Positions 47,712-60,573 of a stretch of DNA of 64,000 nt are shown one piece after another. Position 1 is the stretch's first letter; every line of letters begins with the position of its first letter. The notes beneath the pieces were generated by a model. It did no database searches and was not told the DNA's origin. It was given only the letters and a program-made list of their open reading frames with translations. This stretch comes from Kwoniella bestiolae CBS 10118 (Eukaryota; Basidiomycota; Tremellomycetes; Tremellales; Cryptococcaceae), in the NCBI RefSeq assembly GCF_000512585.2, contig NC_089242.1:1922001-1986000 (forward strand), written 5' to 3'. Made by a program: the position numbers and the translations under genes.

Positions 47712-50223
47712 ATGGCAGGTATATACAGTAAGCTGCACATTTCTAAGGACTCGAATGAAGTTTCAGCTGACACAATATCTAGATGGCCACCTCCTCGAAT
47801 TCCCCACAATCAGAGTAGATTGTTTCCTACCCTCCACCTCATCCACCCTCCTTCCTTCACCACCATCATGTCCGACTCATCCCCATCCACTACGACCCGC
47901 CCCCAATGCTCAACTATTCTTACTCACGCATGTACATTCCGATCATTTGCTGGGGTTGAGCGATAGCTTCACGGGTAAGATCATTTGCTCGCCCGATACC
48001 AAACGGATGTTATTGGCTTTGGAAGCTGAGTTGGATCGTGGGTACCTGGAGGAAGGGAAGAGAGAAGTAAAACGATTGAAGTATCCGGGATTGAAAAGGA
48101 GAGTGGAGGGGAAAGGGAAGGAGGAGAAGATAGTTGATAGGATCGTGGGTTTCATCTGACATACCTTTCTTCGAACGATCAACAAAGATGTACCTTCGAC
48201 GGCTGATTGCTTTCATCCGGATGTTTTGCAGGAGGCTGTACCGTATGGCTATCCGAAAGAGTACGAAATAGGGTACCAAGATGGCAAACCCCAGGTGGTC
48301 ACTATAACCCTACTGGACGCGAATCATTGCCCAGGCTCAACGATGTAAGTCAAGCTGCCGTTTCGGTGTCTTCGTCTTCATCACGCAGCTTACACATGTG
48401 ATACCATCTTTAGGTTCCTGATCACTTCTCCGACCAAAGCTGTCCTACACACAGGCGACGTCAGAGCAGACAAGCTGTTCATACAGACCCTTCGCCGAGA
48501 ACCGGCAATTCAACCTTCTTTGGCACCTTCATCAAGGTACGCAGGCTCGACAATAGGATCTGGCGGAGGAAGAAGAACGCTGGATAGGATATATCTGGAT
48601 ACCGGAGCTATGTAAGCTAACGGACAAACTTCGGCCACCCCAAGACAGCTGACATTAATGACATAGCTTGGGAACGGGCGATATGCCTGACCGAGTGAGC
48701 TGCGTTGTTCACGTAAATATAAAACTCGATGAACGCAGTAGCTGACACTCAATTCCAGGAACCCATTTTGCAAGACTTAGTCGAACAAATGAGTCTGTTT
48801 CCGGATGATACGGTATTCTTTCTTGATACTTGGTGTTTTGGGTGAGCTCCAGTGAGGTGGTGAGGTATAGGCTTCATGAAGCTGATAGAGGTATTATTTA
48901 CAGGTGGGAGTACGTTATCAAAGAAGTGGCCAGATACTTCAACGAACCTGTAAGCTGGGTCAATGCCGAGAATTCAGGTATGGAGCTTACCTAGCTTGCT
49001 CTCCCTGCTCATCAGGTACACGTCGATCGATACAAGCGATCAATATACACAGCCATCGAGACCGATCCATACCTCCTGCTATGCACCACGACTGACCCCC
49101 ACTCAACTCGATTTCATGCGTGCGAAAGAACACACAAATGCGTGGCGTGTAAGAGATTTGAGCGCGGGAATAGGAGACCAGTGTATAATCTCGATAAGAG
49201 GATAGTCAGCGTGAATATGGTAGAAGTGAAGGACGCATCCTGGGCTATGGAACATCAAGCTTTTTTGGATAAGCTGGGTAAAGCTGCTTTGGGTGATGTA
49301 TCATGGCCTTATAATATCGTAAGTTTAGCTTGCGCGTACGCCACACAGAGAGACAGCTGATAGACCAGAAATTGTCGTAGAATGTACCCCTGGCAAGACA
49401 CTCACCATTACCGGAACTGCAAAATCTAGTGAAATTGTTCAAACCTAAAGCTGTTTCGCCTAATACCGTCACGCCCGGGTTGAAGGATATGGATTATAAC
49501 CTCTTACCTGAATTTATGAAGGATTGCGTGGATGAAGGAGCTTATGAAGTGATGATGAGGGAGAGGGATTCATACTTTGATGGTAAGTATGGGAAAGAAT
49601 ATATGAAGGGATTAGAGGGAATGAGAGTTGTGAGCTTGGATGGTTTATCAAACGTCGATCTCGGTATCTTGACTTCCTTGAGCGGACCTTCCATCGGGGC
49701 TACTACCGCGGACGCAAAAGTCAGCTCAACTCGATTCTCGATGTCGAAAGAACAGATCTTCAGGATGAGTGGACTGCCAGCTCTGAGACCTCATGATTTG
49801 CTTCAAACGATCGGCTTTGGTACGTCGAGTGGTTTTGGGATGACCCATATCAAACATTCAGAAGAGTATGAGACGGAGGAAGAATCGCCCAGAAAAAGAA
49901 GGAGAGTGTCGTACATGAAAGATGAGAGCGATGATCTGGGTCCTGAACCTTCTCCGCCGGTGGTCATCAAGGTTGAACAGTCCCCGACAGTCGCGAAGAA
50001 GGAAGTATGGTCTCCGCTTATGACACTCAAATCCGAATCATCGATACATACTGTACGCCAGAGTAAGGGTCAAGCGACGTTCATCCAATCAGCGAGTAGC
50101 ATAACAAAGGATCAGAAGCCGTCAAGGTACTCTTTGGGCACAGATGAGAAAGCACGGATCAGAAGGCTCATGGATAGGGACAGAGAGACTTTCGCAGAGG
50201 AAGATGACGAGGCTGAGGATTAG
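47712..50223 (+). CDS. SNM1/Artemis-type DNA repair nuclease (metallo-beta-lactamase/beta-CASP)
   Basis: These nucleases trim DNA ends or crosslinks in repair. I chose 47712 because a 16-base exon (MAGIY) and a GTAAGC...CTGAC...CTAG intron join in frame to NGHLLEFPTIRVDCFLPS, which matches the family's short N-terminus. Metal motifs follow: LLTHVHSDHLLGL (HxHxDH), TLLDANHCPGSTMFL and VLHTGDVRAD. The beta-CASP part has RIYLDTGAILGTGDMPDR-like and FLDTWCFGWEYVIKEVARYF segments, then VHVDRYKRSIYTAIETDPYL and LLLCTTTDPHSTRFHACER. After this comes a charged, disordered tail that ends with Asp/Glu repeats at 50223. CFGWEYVIKEVARYF looks more like Artemis (DCLRE1C) than Pso2, but this is a judgement by eye. 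Confidence 0.88.
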
Positions 50224-50613
50224 AAGAAATGATGGATCAAACGTGATTTTTATCATTCCTCTTCTTCTTTTGACCTCTTTTGTCTGTTAACAATTGGCAC
50301 CGTTTCGCCATTCCTTCAAAGTTGTAGTTAAACGATGTGTTGTCTGTACTCGTACTGTTGCTTGTATTTATATTGTAAAACAATTGACCATAGATGATGG
50401 TCTCAATGCCACACCAAGAGATGAAGAAGAAAAGGTTCCGTTGAGCCTCAGAAATTTCCGAAAGTGGTAATTCACGTCCTGCGTTTTAAGCTTGACTATC
50501 AATCTCAATTCGCGACTTTGAGCGATACTAGTACACGAGTAAAGTAAATCATCTCTCACCATCACTACCTCCATCCACACCCTCACCATCATCAACGAGG
50601 TGACCCACCCACC
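50224..50613. other. Intergenic, upstream flank of the CAP10-like gene
   Basis: Holds the 3' UTR of the nuclease gene and the promoter of the next plus-strand gene. No recognised site. Confidence 0.4.
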
Positions 50614-53119
50614 ATGCCCATCCCCAAAGGCCTAGCCTCGCGTAATCGGGTCCTAGCCCTCGCAGGCCTGCTCTTCTCCCTGTTATTCCTCCTTCATTTC
50701 CTCTTCCCAGGCTCGAACAAGCTCTTAGCCCACACCCAACGATGGACCACCGCATCCTCCTCAGTAATCCGGTCCAAGTTCCTCCGAGCCAAGGCAAAAG
50801 CCCCTCGACCACCTATCCACCATCCCATACCTAAACTCATGGCAGATGCTAAGGAAGAGTACGACGCAAAGATCCGTCGTCAGTCCAAGTCCCTGCATGA
50901 GGCTGTGGAAGAATATAAGAAACGATATGGTATGAACCCCCCCAAGGGTTTCGATGAATGGTACGAGTTTGCCAAATCACACAATTCCATTATAATCGAC
51001 GAGTATGACCAATTGATTAGAGATTTGAAACCTTTCTGGCTCTTCTCTGGAGAAGAATTACGAAGAAGATGTATTCAAGTTGGTTTCCTCCCTTCGGTGG
51101 ATTTGGTAAGAATAGAGAAGGGTCAAACGAGGACTATAGATGTGTCAAAGGGATTTGATGACTCCGAAGTTGGAGCGAGGGCAAAAGGTTTTAGAGTGAT
51201 GTTGGAGAAGTTTCAGGCCAAGTTGCCGGATATGGATTTCCCAATTAATGAGAAGGCCGAGGGAAGGATTTTGGTACCTTGGGAGGAAAACTTGTTTAGT
51301 AATTTGACGGCGGATAGTAGTCGTGAGTTGATTCTTTGAGTGAGAGTGATTGGTGGGGCATGAGCAGTGTCTGGCTTGGTGTGGAAGAGGGGAGGGGATA
51401 GGAGTCGCGTTGCGTTGGATTCAACTGTCCTGGAGCTAACTCGTTCTTCCCAAATATAGTCGGTATCGAGCACGTCCTAGGCGGCGAGTTCATCCCCGAC
51501 TGGCGAGGCGACGGCAACGTCTGGGAAGCATATCGACGAACCTGCGAGCCTTCCTCCCAGGCTCGAAGACTATTCGGTTCACTGCGATCCCACCTCAAAG
51601 AGGGCCAAGCACCCATCTCCCGACTGGCCGATGCAGGTCTCACAAGCGAAGCTGTATCCGAAGATTTCTACTTCCCTGCAAATGTCGATGATAAATACGA
51701 TTTCTGCGCCCACCCCTGGGCACATTACAACCAAGGACACTTCTTCTCTGATTGGCGGACTATCCATGCTCTATACCCTATGTTCTCCCCCGCCAAGGGT
51801 GTGGGGTACTCGGATATCCTCATTCCGTCCCATTACTACTTCTCGTCCACTAAGAGATATACCTACGGTTGGGATCCCGTGAACATGGTGATTAAGGATG
51901 TGGATGATATGGAGACGCCCTGGGAGGAGAAGTCGGATGATATCTTCTGGAGAGGTGCGACGACAGGTGGTGGGTCGAGTCCACCTGGGTTTTTGGCTCA
52001 GTATCAGCGACACAGGTGAGTTGGGTGTCTCAGAACATTATTGTTCTGTTCTGTACTCTCCTTCAACCGAGTTTCATCCTCATCATTGATGTCGGGTGCT
52101 GTGCGAAAATGAGATCTCTGCGGCCCATGTGTACCGTCCGCTCAAACGAGAAATACGCTGACACGTTCATCGCAGGCTCATCAAGATGACCTCAGACTCA
52201 TCCGACGTGAACAAGACCGTAGTCTTCGCCGACCCACCAGGAACGAACAACTTCGTCTCTGCCTCTGTCCCCATCGGACAACTCAACGAAGATATGATGG
52301 ATGTAGCCTTCACCAAAGCCGTGGGATGTACTCAGTATCCTGGTGGATGCGATGGTATGAGAAAGGATCATAGGTTCGCGGACGCCGTGCCGTTAGGAGA
52401 GAATTGGAGACACAAGTATCTGATTGATATTGATGGGATGGGTTATTCGGCGAGATTGTTTGCTTTGGTGGGTGCTGCAATTTCTTAACATAGTCATCTA
52501 TTGAGGCACAATGGTGTGCTGATGGGTTATTGACGGCGGATAGCTCAAATCTGAAAGTGCTGTATTAAAATCTACTGTCTATACCGAATTCATGTCTGAA
52601 TGGTTACAGCCTTGGTAAGTTCACACTCGCCTTTTTCGTTGCAACAAATCTGCTTGTGCGATTCAGCCAGCAAGAGAGACGAGACGGTACTGATGATGAT
52701 TGTGATTATGACTCAGGCTCCACTACATCCCGATCTCACAGATGTATCAAGAGATCTACAACGTTCATGCCTACTTCTCTGGTCCATCCGAATCAATGTT
52801 GGAAGCTTCCAACTCCACTCGAGGGACTTTCCAGGCTCCCGGTCTTACCACTAGGAAACTGGACACTGATGCTGAACTGAGGAAGATCGCCAAAGCAGGG
52901 AGAGATTGGATGTTCACTGTTGGTAGGAAGATTGATATGGAGAGTGAGTAAAACTCATACTTGGCTTGGTATCACATCCTTTGACTCGATGTCGTGCGAA
53001 GTGAGAGAGTGAAAAGAAGCTGATCATCCGATGTGAACATAGTCTACGTATATAGATTATGTCTCGAATGGGGTAGGTTGACTGCGGATGATCGAGACGC
53101 TATGACGTACAAGGGATAG
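50614..53119 (+). CDS. CAP10-like glycosyltransferase (Glyco_transf_90), type II membrane protein
   Basis: GT90 proteins of Tremellales include CAP10 and the xylosyltransferase Cxt1 and act in the Golgi on capsule and glycolipid glycans. The N-terminus MPIPKGLASRNR is followed by one anchor, VLALAGLLFSLLFLLHFLF (residues about 13-31), so the enzyme faces the lumen. The stem is Lys/Arg-rich. Catalytic-domain landmarks are FDEWYEFAKSHNSIIIDEYD, then AHYNQGHFFSDWRTIHALYP, MFSPAKGVGYSDILIPSHYY, DIFWRGATTGGGSSPPG, KYLIDIDGMGYSARLFALLK and FMSEWLQPWLHYIPISQMYQ. It stops at 53119 after LTADDRDAMTYKG. Five or so introns. The family is secure; whether it acts in capsule or another glycan is open. Confidence 0.9.
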
Positions 53120-54032
53120 ATGGCCTTGGTCACGGGCAGAGAAGGACAATAAGGTAAAGTAGACGGTAGTAGATAGTGAGAACTAAGGTTTTCTTGGGAG
53201 TTTGAACTTGATCTGTCTACATTACATATCATACTGGAATGAATCGTGTATATAGATAACCCTTCAGAATTCGTACATTGGTTCTACATCATGAGATGTC
53301 TTGTGCAATCGAGCGGTATCGACTCTGAGTTTCCGCCTCACTACGGCAGAGTTGAACCGTCCTTGTGATTATAACAAATGGCAGTTGATGTACGGTCAGA
53401 CGTCCGTGCAGAGGCACCGGAACTCCTTAAAATGTAAGTATGAATCGGAAGGAACCATCAAAACACACAGGGGTGTCACCCAAAGGACCCTTCAGAACTT
53501 TGACACTCACGACATATTGCGTTGAAACGGCAGAATTTCATCTACGGCCATAGAACCCAGAAAATGCCGCATCCCGTCCGCTCTGCGAAGCCATCCTGGG
53601 TATCGCTCGGTTAGTACCAAGGTGGGGGACCACTTGGGAATCCCGGGTGCTGTAGTTTTTGGTTTTTTTTGGTTCTTTCTCAAAAGAGATCGACGACAAT
53701 TGAATCGGTTTTGTAAGGATGATTTTCGTTTTGAAAAGGCCAAAGGAGATGAATGAGGGTCTCAGTGATACTTAGGTCAGGGTTGTGTGTGTGTATGTTT
53801 GGTCTGTGCTGCTGATGGTGTGTATGGGCGGAGTATTTTGAATCAGTGGTCTGTGTTCGCCGATTGACGCGATTAATGCAAGCCGGTTAGCCCGGGATCC
53901 GATCGTCCTCAGAAGTGAGGAATGTGGAATGTGGTCGTATCCCATCAATCAGTCAATATTGAGATTGATATCTTCAATCTCATCCAAAACAGCTTACAGG
54001 TCTGAAGCTGAGATAAAGAAAGTGGATCAACG
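53120..54032. promoter_or_regulatory. Intergenic with a CCGGTTAGCCCGG motif before the phosphatase gene
   Basis: This holds the 3' UTR of the CAP10-like gene and the promoter of the histidine phosphatase. CCGGTTAGCCCGG (53883-53895) resembles the CGG-ATTAG-CC motif found before two other genes in the window and lies about 140 bases before the start. No protein-like frame otherwise. Confidence 0.35.
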
Positions 54033-55668
54033 ATGATTACATTGACTATTGTGAGTTTGACTGTGTATCCTACATACAAATTGGACCATGTAACAAGCTG
54101 AAGCTTCCTCATATTTAGGTAAGACATGGTGAATCGACAGGTGCGGTTGACCTCTATGCTCCTGTGGGGATCATGTTGTATGGCTGACACGGCTCTGCTT
54201 GCGGATTTTAGATAACCTCAAAGCTGTCTGGGCAGGGTGGGCAGATGCACCTTTGTCCGTACATGGTAAGTTGAGTGCTCGGTGAACAAGCTTCGAATGG
54301 AACTACCCTACTGAACAATGATATCTTGAAATAGGGATGAACGTGAGTCATTGCTCTCTGAGAATGAGGAGATGGACTATTACAGAATACCATGTACCAA
54401 GGCCAAGACATGCTGAAGCTGATCAAACGATCACGATTGACTCAGCAAGCAAAAGCTTTGGGAGAATCCTTCAAAAGTACAAAGATACATCACATATTCG
54501 CATCAGACCTGCTAAGAGCCAATTGGACCGTGAGTGTACTTCCTGACCTTCTCCCGCTTCAAGAATTGCCATCTCGAAGAGATCACGGAATGATCTGAAC
54601 CATACTTGAGTCAAAGCTGAAGAAGTGATTTGTCTCGCAGGCTCAGCAAATACATCGTAATCAACCTGAACCGAAATGTCAGATGATCACTTCGGACCTG
54701 TTGAGGGAACAGCATTTCGGTGATGGTGAGTTTAGCTTTTCTCAGAATCGTTTACCTTCCAGCTTCTGTCCGATGCGGCCTCAGTTCTGGAGTGGTTTGA
54801 CGAGGCACGAAGCTGAACTTGACTGGTGTCTAGCTGAACGTAAACCATTTGGTGAGAAGGGCGGATGGCAGAGGAAACCCGGTCGGTCATTTAGGTTTGA
54901 GAATGGAGAGAGTCTGAACGATGTGCGAGATAGGGCAAATGAGGCGTAAGTGAGGCCCCTCATAGCACTATATCCTCGATGCCACTGGTGACTGAGGAAG
55001 TCCTACGCTTCTTTGACGGTACTGATCTCTCTTTGATGGACCGTAGTATCAAACGATTCATCGAACCTATCTTGTCAGAATGTCACGGTCAACCACCATT
55101 GTCACGTCATGTCGTAGTAGTAGCGCATGGGATCTTCAACGCCGAGTTCCTGGGTGCGCTGCTAGCTAGGAGGAGAGACCATAAGCCTCTGGAATGGGGG
55201 TATAAGGGTTAGTGCACGTGTATCTTTGTCCCGTGTTCCTGCTATCCGGTCACACATGTTTGATGATCGCTAATCGCTATTTCGTGTTCGATATACAGGG
55301 ATGACAAACGTACATATCCGTCAAACATCCCTACCCAATCATATCTTCAAGCTAATATCCCGTTGTACCTATAGACAGGCTGGACCCGTGCCGAATTAGG
55401 CTACATCGACGAGTTCTCACGGACCCCCACCCCAGCAAATATCACCACCAACCCCTCCGGACCCATCTCACCTTCCTCTTCGCCCGCCTCTCCTCCACCG
55501 CTGGAAGAAGATGACGATCTCTTACCGGGTCTGACGATGAGGATACTTTGCACGGATGTCACGAAGCATCTCGAAGGGGTGCACAGGCAGAAGGGCGGGA
55601 TTGGGTCGACGGGGTATGATGAGAAACAGGGGGATATAAGGAAGTTCTTTGGTGGTGGGGGATCATGA
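54033..55668 (+). CDS. Histidine phosphatase (phosphoglycerate mutase-like) with C-terminal PIP box
   Basis: The fold is the histidine phosphatase superfamily. The start MITLTIVRHGEST carries the catalytic RHG, split by an intron after residue 6. It continues DNLKAVWAGWADAPLSVHG, then QAKALGESFKST, HHIFASDLLRANWTAQQIH, a region with FRFENGESLNDVRDRANEA, and the second histidine in HVVVVAHGIFNAEFLG. NTGWTRAELGYIDEF closes the fold. A Pro/Ser-rich linker follows, and the protein ends DEKQGDIRKFFGGGGS. QGDIRKFF (bases 55627-55650) fits the PCNA-binding consensus Q-x-x-[ILM]-x-x-[FY]-[FY] exactly. The phosphatase part is of the TIGAR/PhoE-like group; its substrate is unknown. PCNA binding is an inference from the motif and its place at a disordered end. 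Confidence 0.88.
55627..55650 (+). other. PIP-box codons (PCNA-interaction motif)
   Basis: These eight codons read QGDIRKFF, four Gly and a Ser before the stop codon of the phosphatase gene. The spacing of Q, I, F and F is canonical. Confidence 0.6.
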
Positions 55669-55885
55669 GGTGGAATTGGGCAGAGTAAGGCGACCACGAC
55701 CATTGCTTGATTGTGTGGAATTGAGGACAGGTTGGAATGATCTTCCCTGTACACATGGCAATGGTAAAGCCCCCTGCATATTGTCACGGAGTGGAAGGTA
55801 GTCCGTTCGATGCGAATGCAAATGCAATGCATAAAGTCATGAAAGTCGTAATAATGAGATGGGTGTTTCCTATATTCTACCTCGT

Positions 55886-57792
55886 CTAATAATCTATATC
55901 CTCTTCACCTTGCAACAAAGCTTCTAGCCGCCTTTCTTGAAGATCCCGCTTCATCATAGTTATCACATCTTCCAACCCATCTCCGTCCAATATGTTCTGC
56001 AATCCCGTGATGGTGAATCCACATCTGTGATCTGTGAGCCGATCCTGCACATATGGGCCGTATTAGCTTTAGGCGGTACACACTCTTCACCCGTAGCCAG
56101 GAGGATGAGTGGGACGATATATGGGCCCGAGTGATATATTGCACGCCAACCCACCTGATTAAAATTATACGTCCTGATCTTATCGCTCCTATCAGCACCC
56201 TTCACCTGGTCTCTCCTACTCGCCCGACGAGCTTCGACCTCTTCGTTGTGCTTCTTCTCGCTCAGCCTCGCTCTCAAGATATCCCAAGCCCACGCTCTAT
56301 TCTATTACGATAGAAAATAGAAAGGGACGTTGTCAGCTCATTGCATATCGGAACGATATCGTGATAAGCTTAGCTTACCTGATGCTGTGATCTTGAATCT
56401 TGCATTGAAACAGTTATACCCGTTGGTATATGCGTCAAACGGACCGCCGACTCGGTACGATTGACATGTTGACCTCCTGCGCCTCTTGCGCGCATTACGT
56501 CGATCTTGACGTCTTTGGGATCTACAAGTGGGGATTCCTCTGTGTCTGGGTAGATGGGAAGGACCTGTCGAGTCGAAGTCTTTAGTCAACTTCTTTCCTC
56601 TTACATACACGCTACTTCTAACACCCACCATCATCTGGTAAACTTATGCAAGGATATGAAATATCGAACTCACCACAACAGCCACCGTACTCGTATGTAT
56701 TCGCCCCATAGTCTCATTAACAGGAATCCTCTGAACCCTATGCACTCCTTTCTCCCACTGCATCAACCCGAATATCTCGTCCGCACCATCCCCACCTCCA
56801 CCGCCGTAGGGGGGTTGATCAAACTTCAACGTCAACTCCCTAATTCCTCCGCCACCTTTTCCGCCGGTTCCCTCAACTTTGGACAGTTCCTCAATCTTCC
56901 ATCCTTTCTTCTCTGCGAATCGGATATACATCCTTGCTATGTCCTCTGTACATAGGGCTGATTCCAGCCCCCCTACACCGGCATTGAGGGAGATCATGCA
57001 CGGTAATACTGCTGTGGGAGGGGTAGGTAGTAGTAGGGATGGTAATTCGTCTCTGAGGAGGGTGTCGAGATCGGTGCAGAGGGTGGAATGCTCGGTTATG
57101 AATAGCTCGCGGAGGGCCGGGTCTGGGTCTTCCAGCTCGGGAAGGAGGGCTATTATTGACTGTTGATAGAGTTGAATGAATCAGTCTAGATCACGAAAGA
57201 GATGATTTGCATGGCAATTTGGGGATCGATGGTTGAGATGGAAAGGTACAGGGTGAAGACATACCTTTCGCAGTTCTACATACTTGTCCCACAGCTGAGC
57301 TAACGGACCCAATTCTCGTTGTATTTTGGCTCGAGCAATCTGACCTTGAACGTCCGTGACTTCTGTTTCCTAAACATTCAATGAAGTGACAGTCAGTGTT
57401 CAATTATAACTTCGTGACTGCCGCTGATTTACCGGACCTACCTGCTCTATGGTCTTTCTGTATTGCTCCACCCTCGCTTTGGCACTTTCGATCAACTTTG
57501 CCTGTCTCTCCTCGATCTCGGTACACCATACGTGCTCGGTCTCGTTGGCTTCAGTTGCATAAGTCCGTCTCTGAGTCAGTCCTAAGAAGACCACAGAAGA
57601 CCTTCTTCTCCTTGTACTCGCTGTTACCAAGCTTCTGAATCGTGATGGTGTTGACGAGATGGACGGTCTGAACTTTGAACATCCGCATGAACATGATCTT
57701 TTGATTTCGGGTGAGGGGAATATCGGTGCAGCTACAACGACCCTGCGCCGTGGTATGCGGGGTAGAGATCTTGGTCGAGTAGCCAGGATCAT
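55886..57792 (-). CDS. MRF1: Mitochondrial peptide chain release factor 1
   Basis: This class I release factor ends translation at UAA/UAG on mitochondrial ribosomes. The N-terminus MILATRPRSLPRIPRRRVVV is Arg-rich with no acids, as in a mitochondrial targeting peptide. A helical domain follows (KARVEQYRKTIEQ). The core has GGLESALCTEDIARMYIRFA, GVHRVQRIPVNETMGRIHTS and the catalytic GGQ in RARGAGGQHVNRTESAVRLT. THIPTGITVSMQDSRSQHQN, RAWAWDILRARL and DKIRTYNFNQDRLTDHR complete the family end, and the stop is at 55886. The GGQ loop and IRTYNFPQ-like motif (here IRTYNFNQ) are intact. About seven introns. It converges on the phosphatase gene with only 217 bases between stops. Confidence 0.92.
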
Positions 57793-58549
57793 CGCTCCCT
57801 GCTGTGCTCTTTGTCTAGGTAGATCGGTCAGATACGAATGAATAACATACAGGTGAGCAATCTCGACTTTTCATTTCGACTTTTCGTGACTATGAGGAAA
57901 CGAAACGAAACGTCCGAAATTACATCCGAAACGTACAGTAAAACGCTGTGTCACGTGACATCCACACTCTCTCAGCTACAGGCAAGGTTCCGAGCGTCTG
58001 AACAGCTGTGATTCATGTCTTCATGCCTTTTCTCTTGGTCTTGTCATCACTTGCTATGTCATACTCATCTCCCCTTCTCAGAGTGATCTGCACGCATCTG
58101 AATGATACTCTGCGCACAGCACTACTGACATCATTCAAGATGTCTTGAGATGGTGAGAACAGGCCCACAATTGAGGTAATTGATCGTACCTGACACTGAG
58201 CACAACATCAACACGACGATGAGATCATCAACCATCAACGCACACAACAGAGACGCGAGATATCATCGTGTGGTGCATGTACTAAACGTTGCTTCCGAAC
58301 ATGCTGATATACAACACGGAGACATCCCTTCTTGGCGTGTTTATGTTGTATGATTGTATGTCCGAGGAACAAGGGATCTGACAATTACTGACGCAAGTGA
58401 CGTCGAGAATGACCTACCACTGACGATATATCCATCAAACTTTTCCTCCTTCCTCACGATATATAATCAGTCCCCGTCCACTTCGCAGAATTTGACATCT
58501 TCTCCCACAAGGCTAAATCCTCAACTGATCTGAAAATCCCATCGTAGCA
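57793..58549. promoter_or_regulatory. Divergent promoter between MRF1 and the fasciclin gene
   Basis: TATATAA at 58460-58466 lies about 90 bases before the fasciclin start and is a good TATA box. TGACGTCG near 58397-58404 is a bZIP-type half site. No gene is seen in this stretch. Confidence 0.45.
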
Positions 58550-60573
58550 ATGATGTCCCCAACCCTCCTCCTCGCCATCCTCCTCGCCACCCTCCTCGCC
58601 CTAGGCGTCAACGCTCTCCCAGCAGATAATGCTACGGCCTACTTCAGCGGACTTGAAGCGTCACTTATCAATAATGGCCTATCGGGACTCTGGAACGTTA
58701 TAGTCGTTGCGAACCATACAGAGACTGGACCAGATCTGATTAATAAGTTGTATTCGGATGATCAGTTCACGATCTACGCTCCTAACAATGCTGTGAGTGA
58801 GGTATTACCACTTCTCTGTGGGAGTGCTGTAAATGTATGAAGTCCACCAGTTGATTCTTGGGTATATGCGCATATAGGCATGGGAGACGAGTGGACTGTC
58901 GCAGCCTCCTGCGAATGGTGATTTGGTATCTTTACTTTCGTACCATGTGAGTAACGTCTGCTATCGTCCTTTCACGCTCAGATACGCATGCTCGATCTGA
59001 TCTACTATTTCAATATCCCTCGCTTTGACACAATATGCACTTCCGCACTATTCCCAGTTCCTTCCGTATGTGTTGCACTGACCTAATCTACTTTCTCGGA
59101 CTTCCTCAGATTGTCCAAGCAACCCTCAACTCCTCGACGGACATCGCACCCATAAGACATCACACCATCGCCTTCACCGAGCTCCGCTCCCCCACAGTCG
59201 ATCTACCAGGCGACCAAACCCAGGTGATCGTCCTTGAGACAGCCGTGAACGCTACGACAGGACAAGATGTAAATGATGGGAGTGTGCTGGTGAGAGGAGA
59301 TAATTGGAATGCGACCAGTGCCGGGGAGCAGTTCGTCTATGAGAATCTGCATATCCAACCTGTTGACAAGGTGGGTGAATCTATCCCTCCTTGTGGGTAG
59401 AGAGACGCTGATGGTCATGATTGTCTTGTCTCAATTGTAGATCCTTGCTGTCGTAAGTGAAACCTCCTCTAATACCCAAATCACCACTCACTAACATGGT
59501 CGTCGTGACTCGCCACCGTACAGCCCTCGCCTCTCCTCAAGACCCTCTCTCAATCCGGCCTAGCCATCGCGGCCAACCTCGGTGCGAACTTAGCCATATC
59601 GGCCATCTCATCCGCGGGGTTGAACGATACCTTGTCTGCGGAATGTCACGGATGCACGTTCTTCATTCCTGTTAATGCTGCTATTGACGGTGCTGCGAAT
59701 TTCACTGGATTGGGAGACGATGAGAAAAGGAATGTACTTCTGAACCATGTGAGTACTTGAGAGACCATGAAGATCTGCTCCCTCCCCATGCTTGTTGTTC
59801 TGGAACCGCCCCTCAGAGACTGTCCAGTGAGGTTGTCGACGTCATATTATTTGCGTATCCAACCATAAGGTCTAAGAATCTGAGCTGACATACTGAATGT
59901 GACGTTTCAGGTACTGAACGGCTCAACAATCTACTCCCCAGACCTCAGTCCAGGAAACGCCTACATAACCTCAGCGGGTATGCCGTTAATCTACCTGGCA
60001 GATGACCAGGGCAAGCGATTCGTCTCGGTCGGTCAATATCGGGCGTCCATCTTGAGGAGCGATATCCCAGTATCTAATGGGGTCGTCCATGTGAGTTGAG
60101 GTCAACTACCTGACCATTATGACACTAGATTTCTGAAATCTTGAATTCACCTGACTGTACTGGATTTGACATAGTTGATCGACACGTTGATGATTGAATC
60201 GCAAAACAACCACGACCGAGCCGATTCAGCGTGAGTGTTTTCCCCCTCTTCCCACTGCCCTTCTCCCTCTTTCCTGTATACTCCTCTACATCACCAACAT
60301 CATGCCAGAAGCAAGCACTGACAATACACACCCACACACAGCGCAAGCTCAGCATCCTCCGAAGCAGAATCCCGAACAACCACCACCAACGTCATAGGCA
60401 TAGGCGGTACACACGCTCCCACCCAGACTTCATCCAGCGCGACCAGCTCAACAGCTACGGCCACTTCCACCCAGGCTGAAAGTTTTGCACTGAGGCGAAC
60501 GATGAGTGGGGATGTGGAGAGCGTTATGAAAGTCTCGATTATAGCCTTGGTCTTGGGGAGATTATGGATCTAA
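58550..60573 (+). CDS. Secreted fasciclin (FAS1) domain protein, probably GPI-anchored
   Basis: FAS1 domains mediate adhesion at cell surfaces. The start MMSPTLLLAILLATLLALG gives a signal peptide, probably cut after VNALPA. Domain 1 reads FSGLEASLINNGLSGLWNVI and DDQFTIYAPNNAAW, then SLLSYHIVQATLNSS. Domain 2 reads LLKTLSQSGLAIAANLGANL, CTFFIPVNAAIDGA and VLLNHVLNGSTIYSPDLSPG, then GVVHLIDTLMI, the usual end of a FAS1 fold. Many NxS/T sites suggest N-glycans. The tail is a Ser/Thr-rich stem (TSSSATSSTATATSTQA) and a short hydrophobic end (VSIIALVLGRLWI) that fits a GPI signal, though it is short. About seven introns. The paired-FAS1 layout is normal for fungi. Confidence 0.88.
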
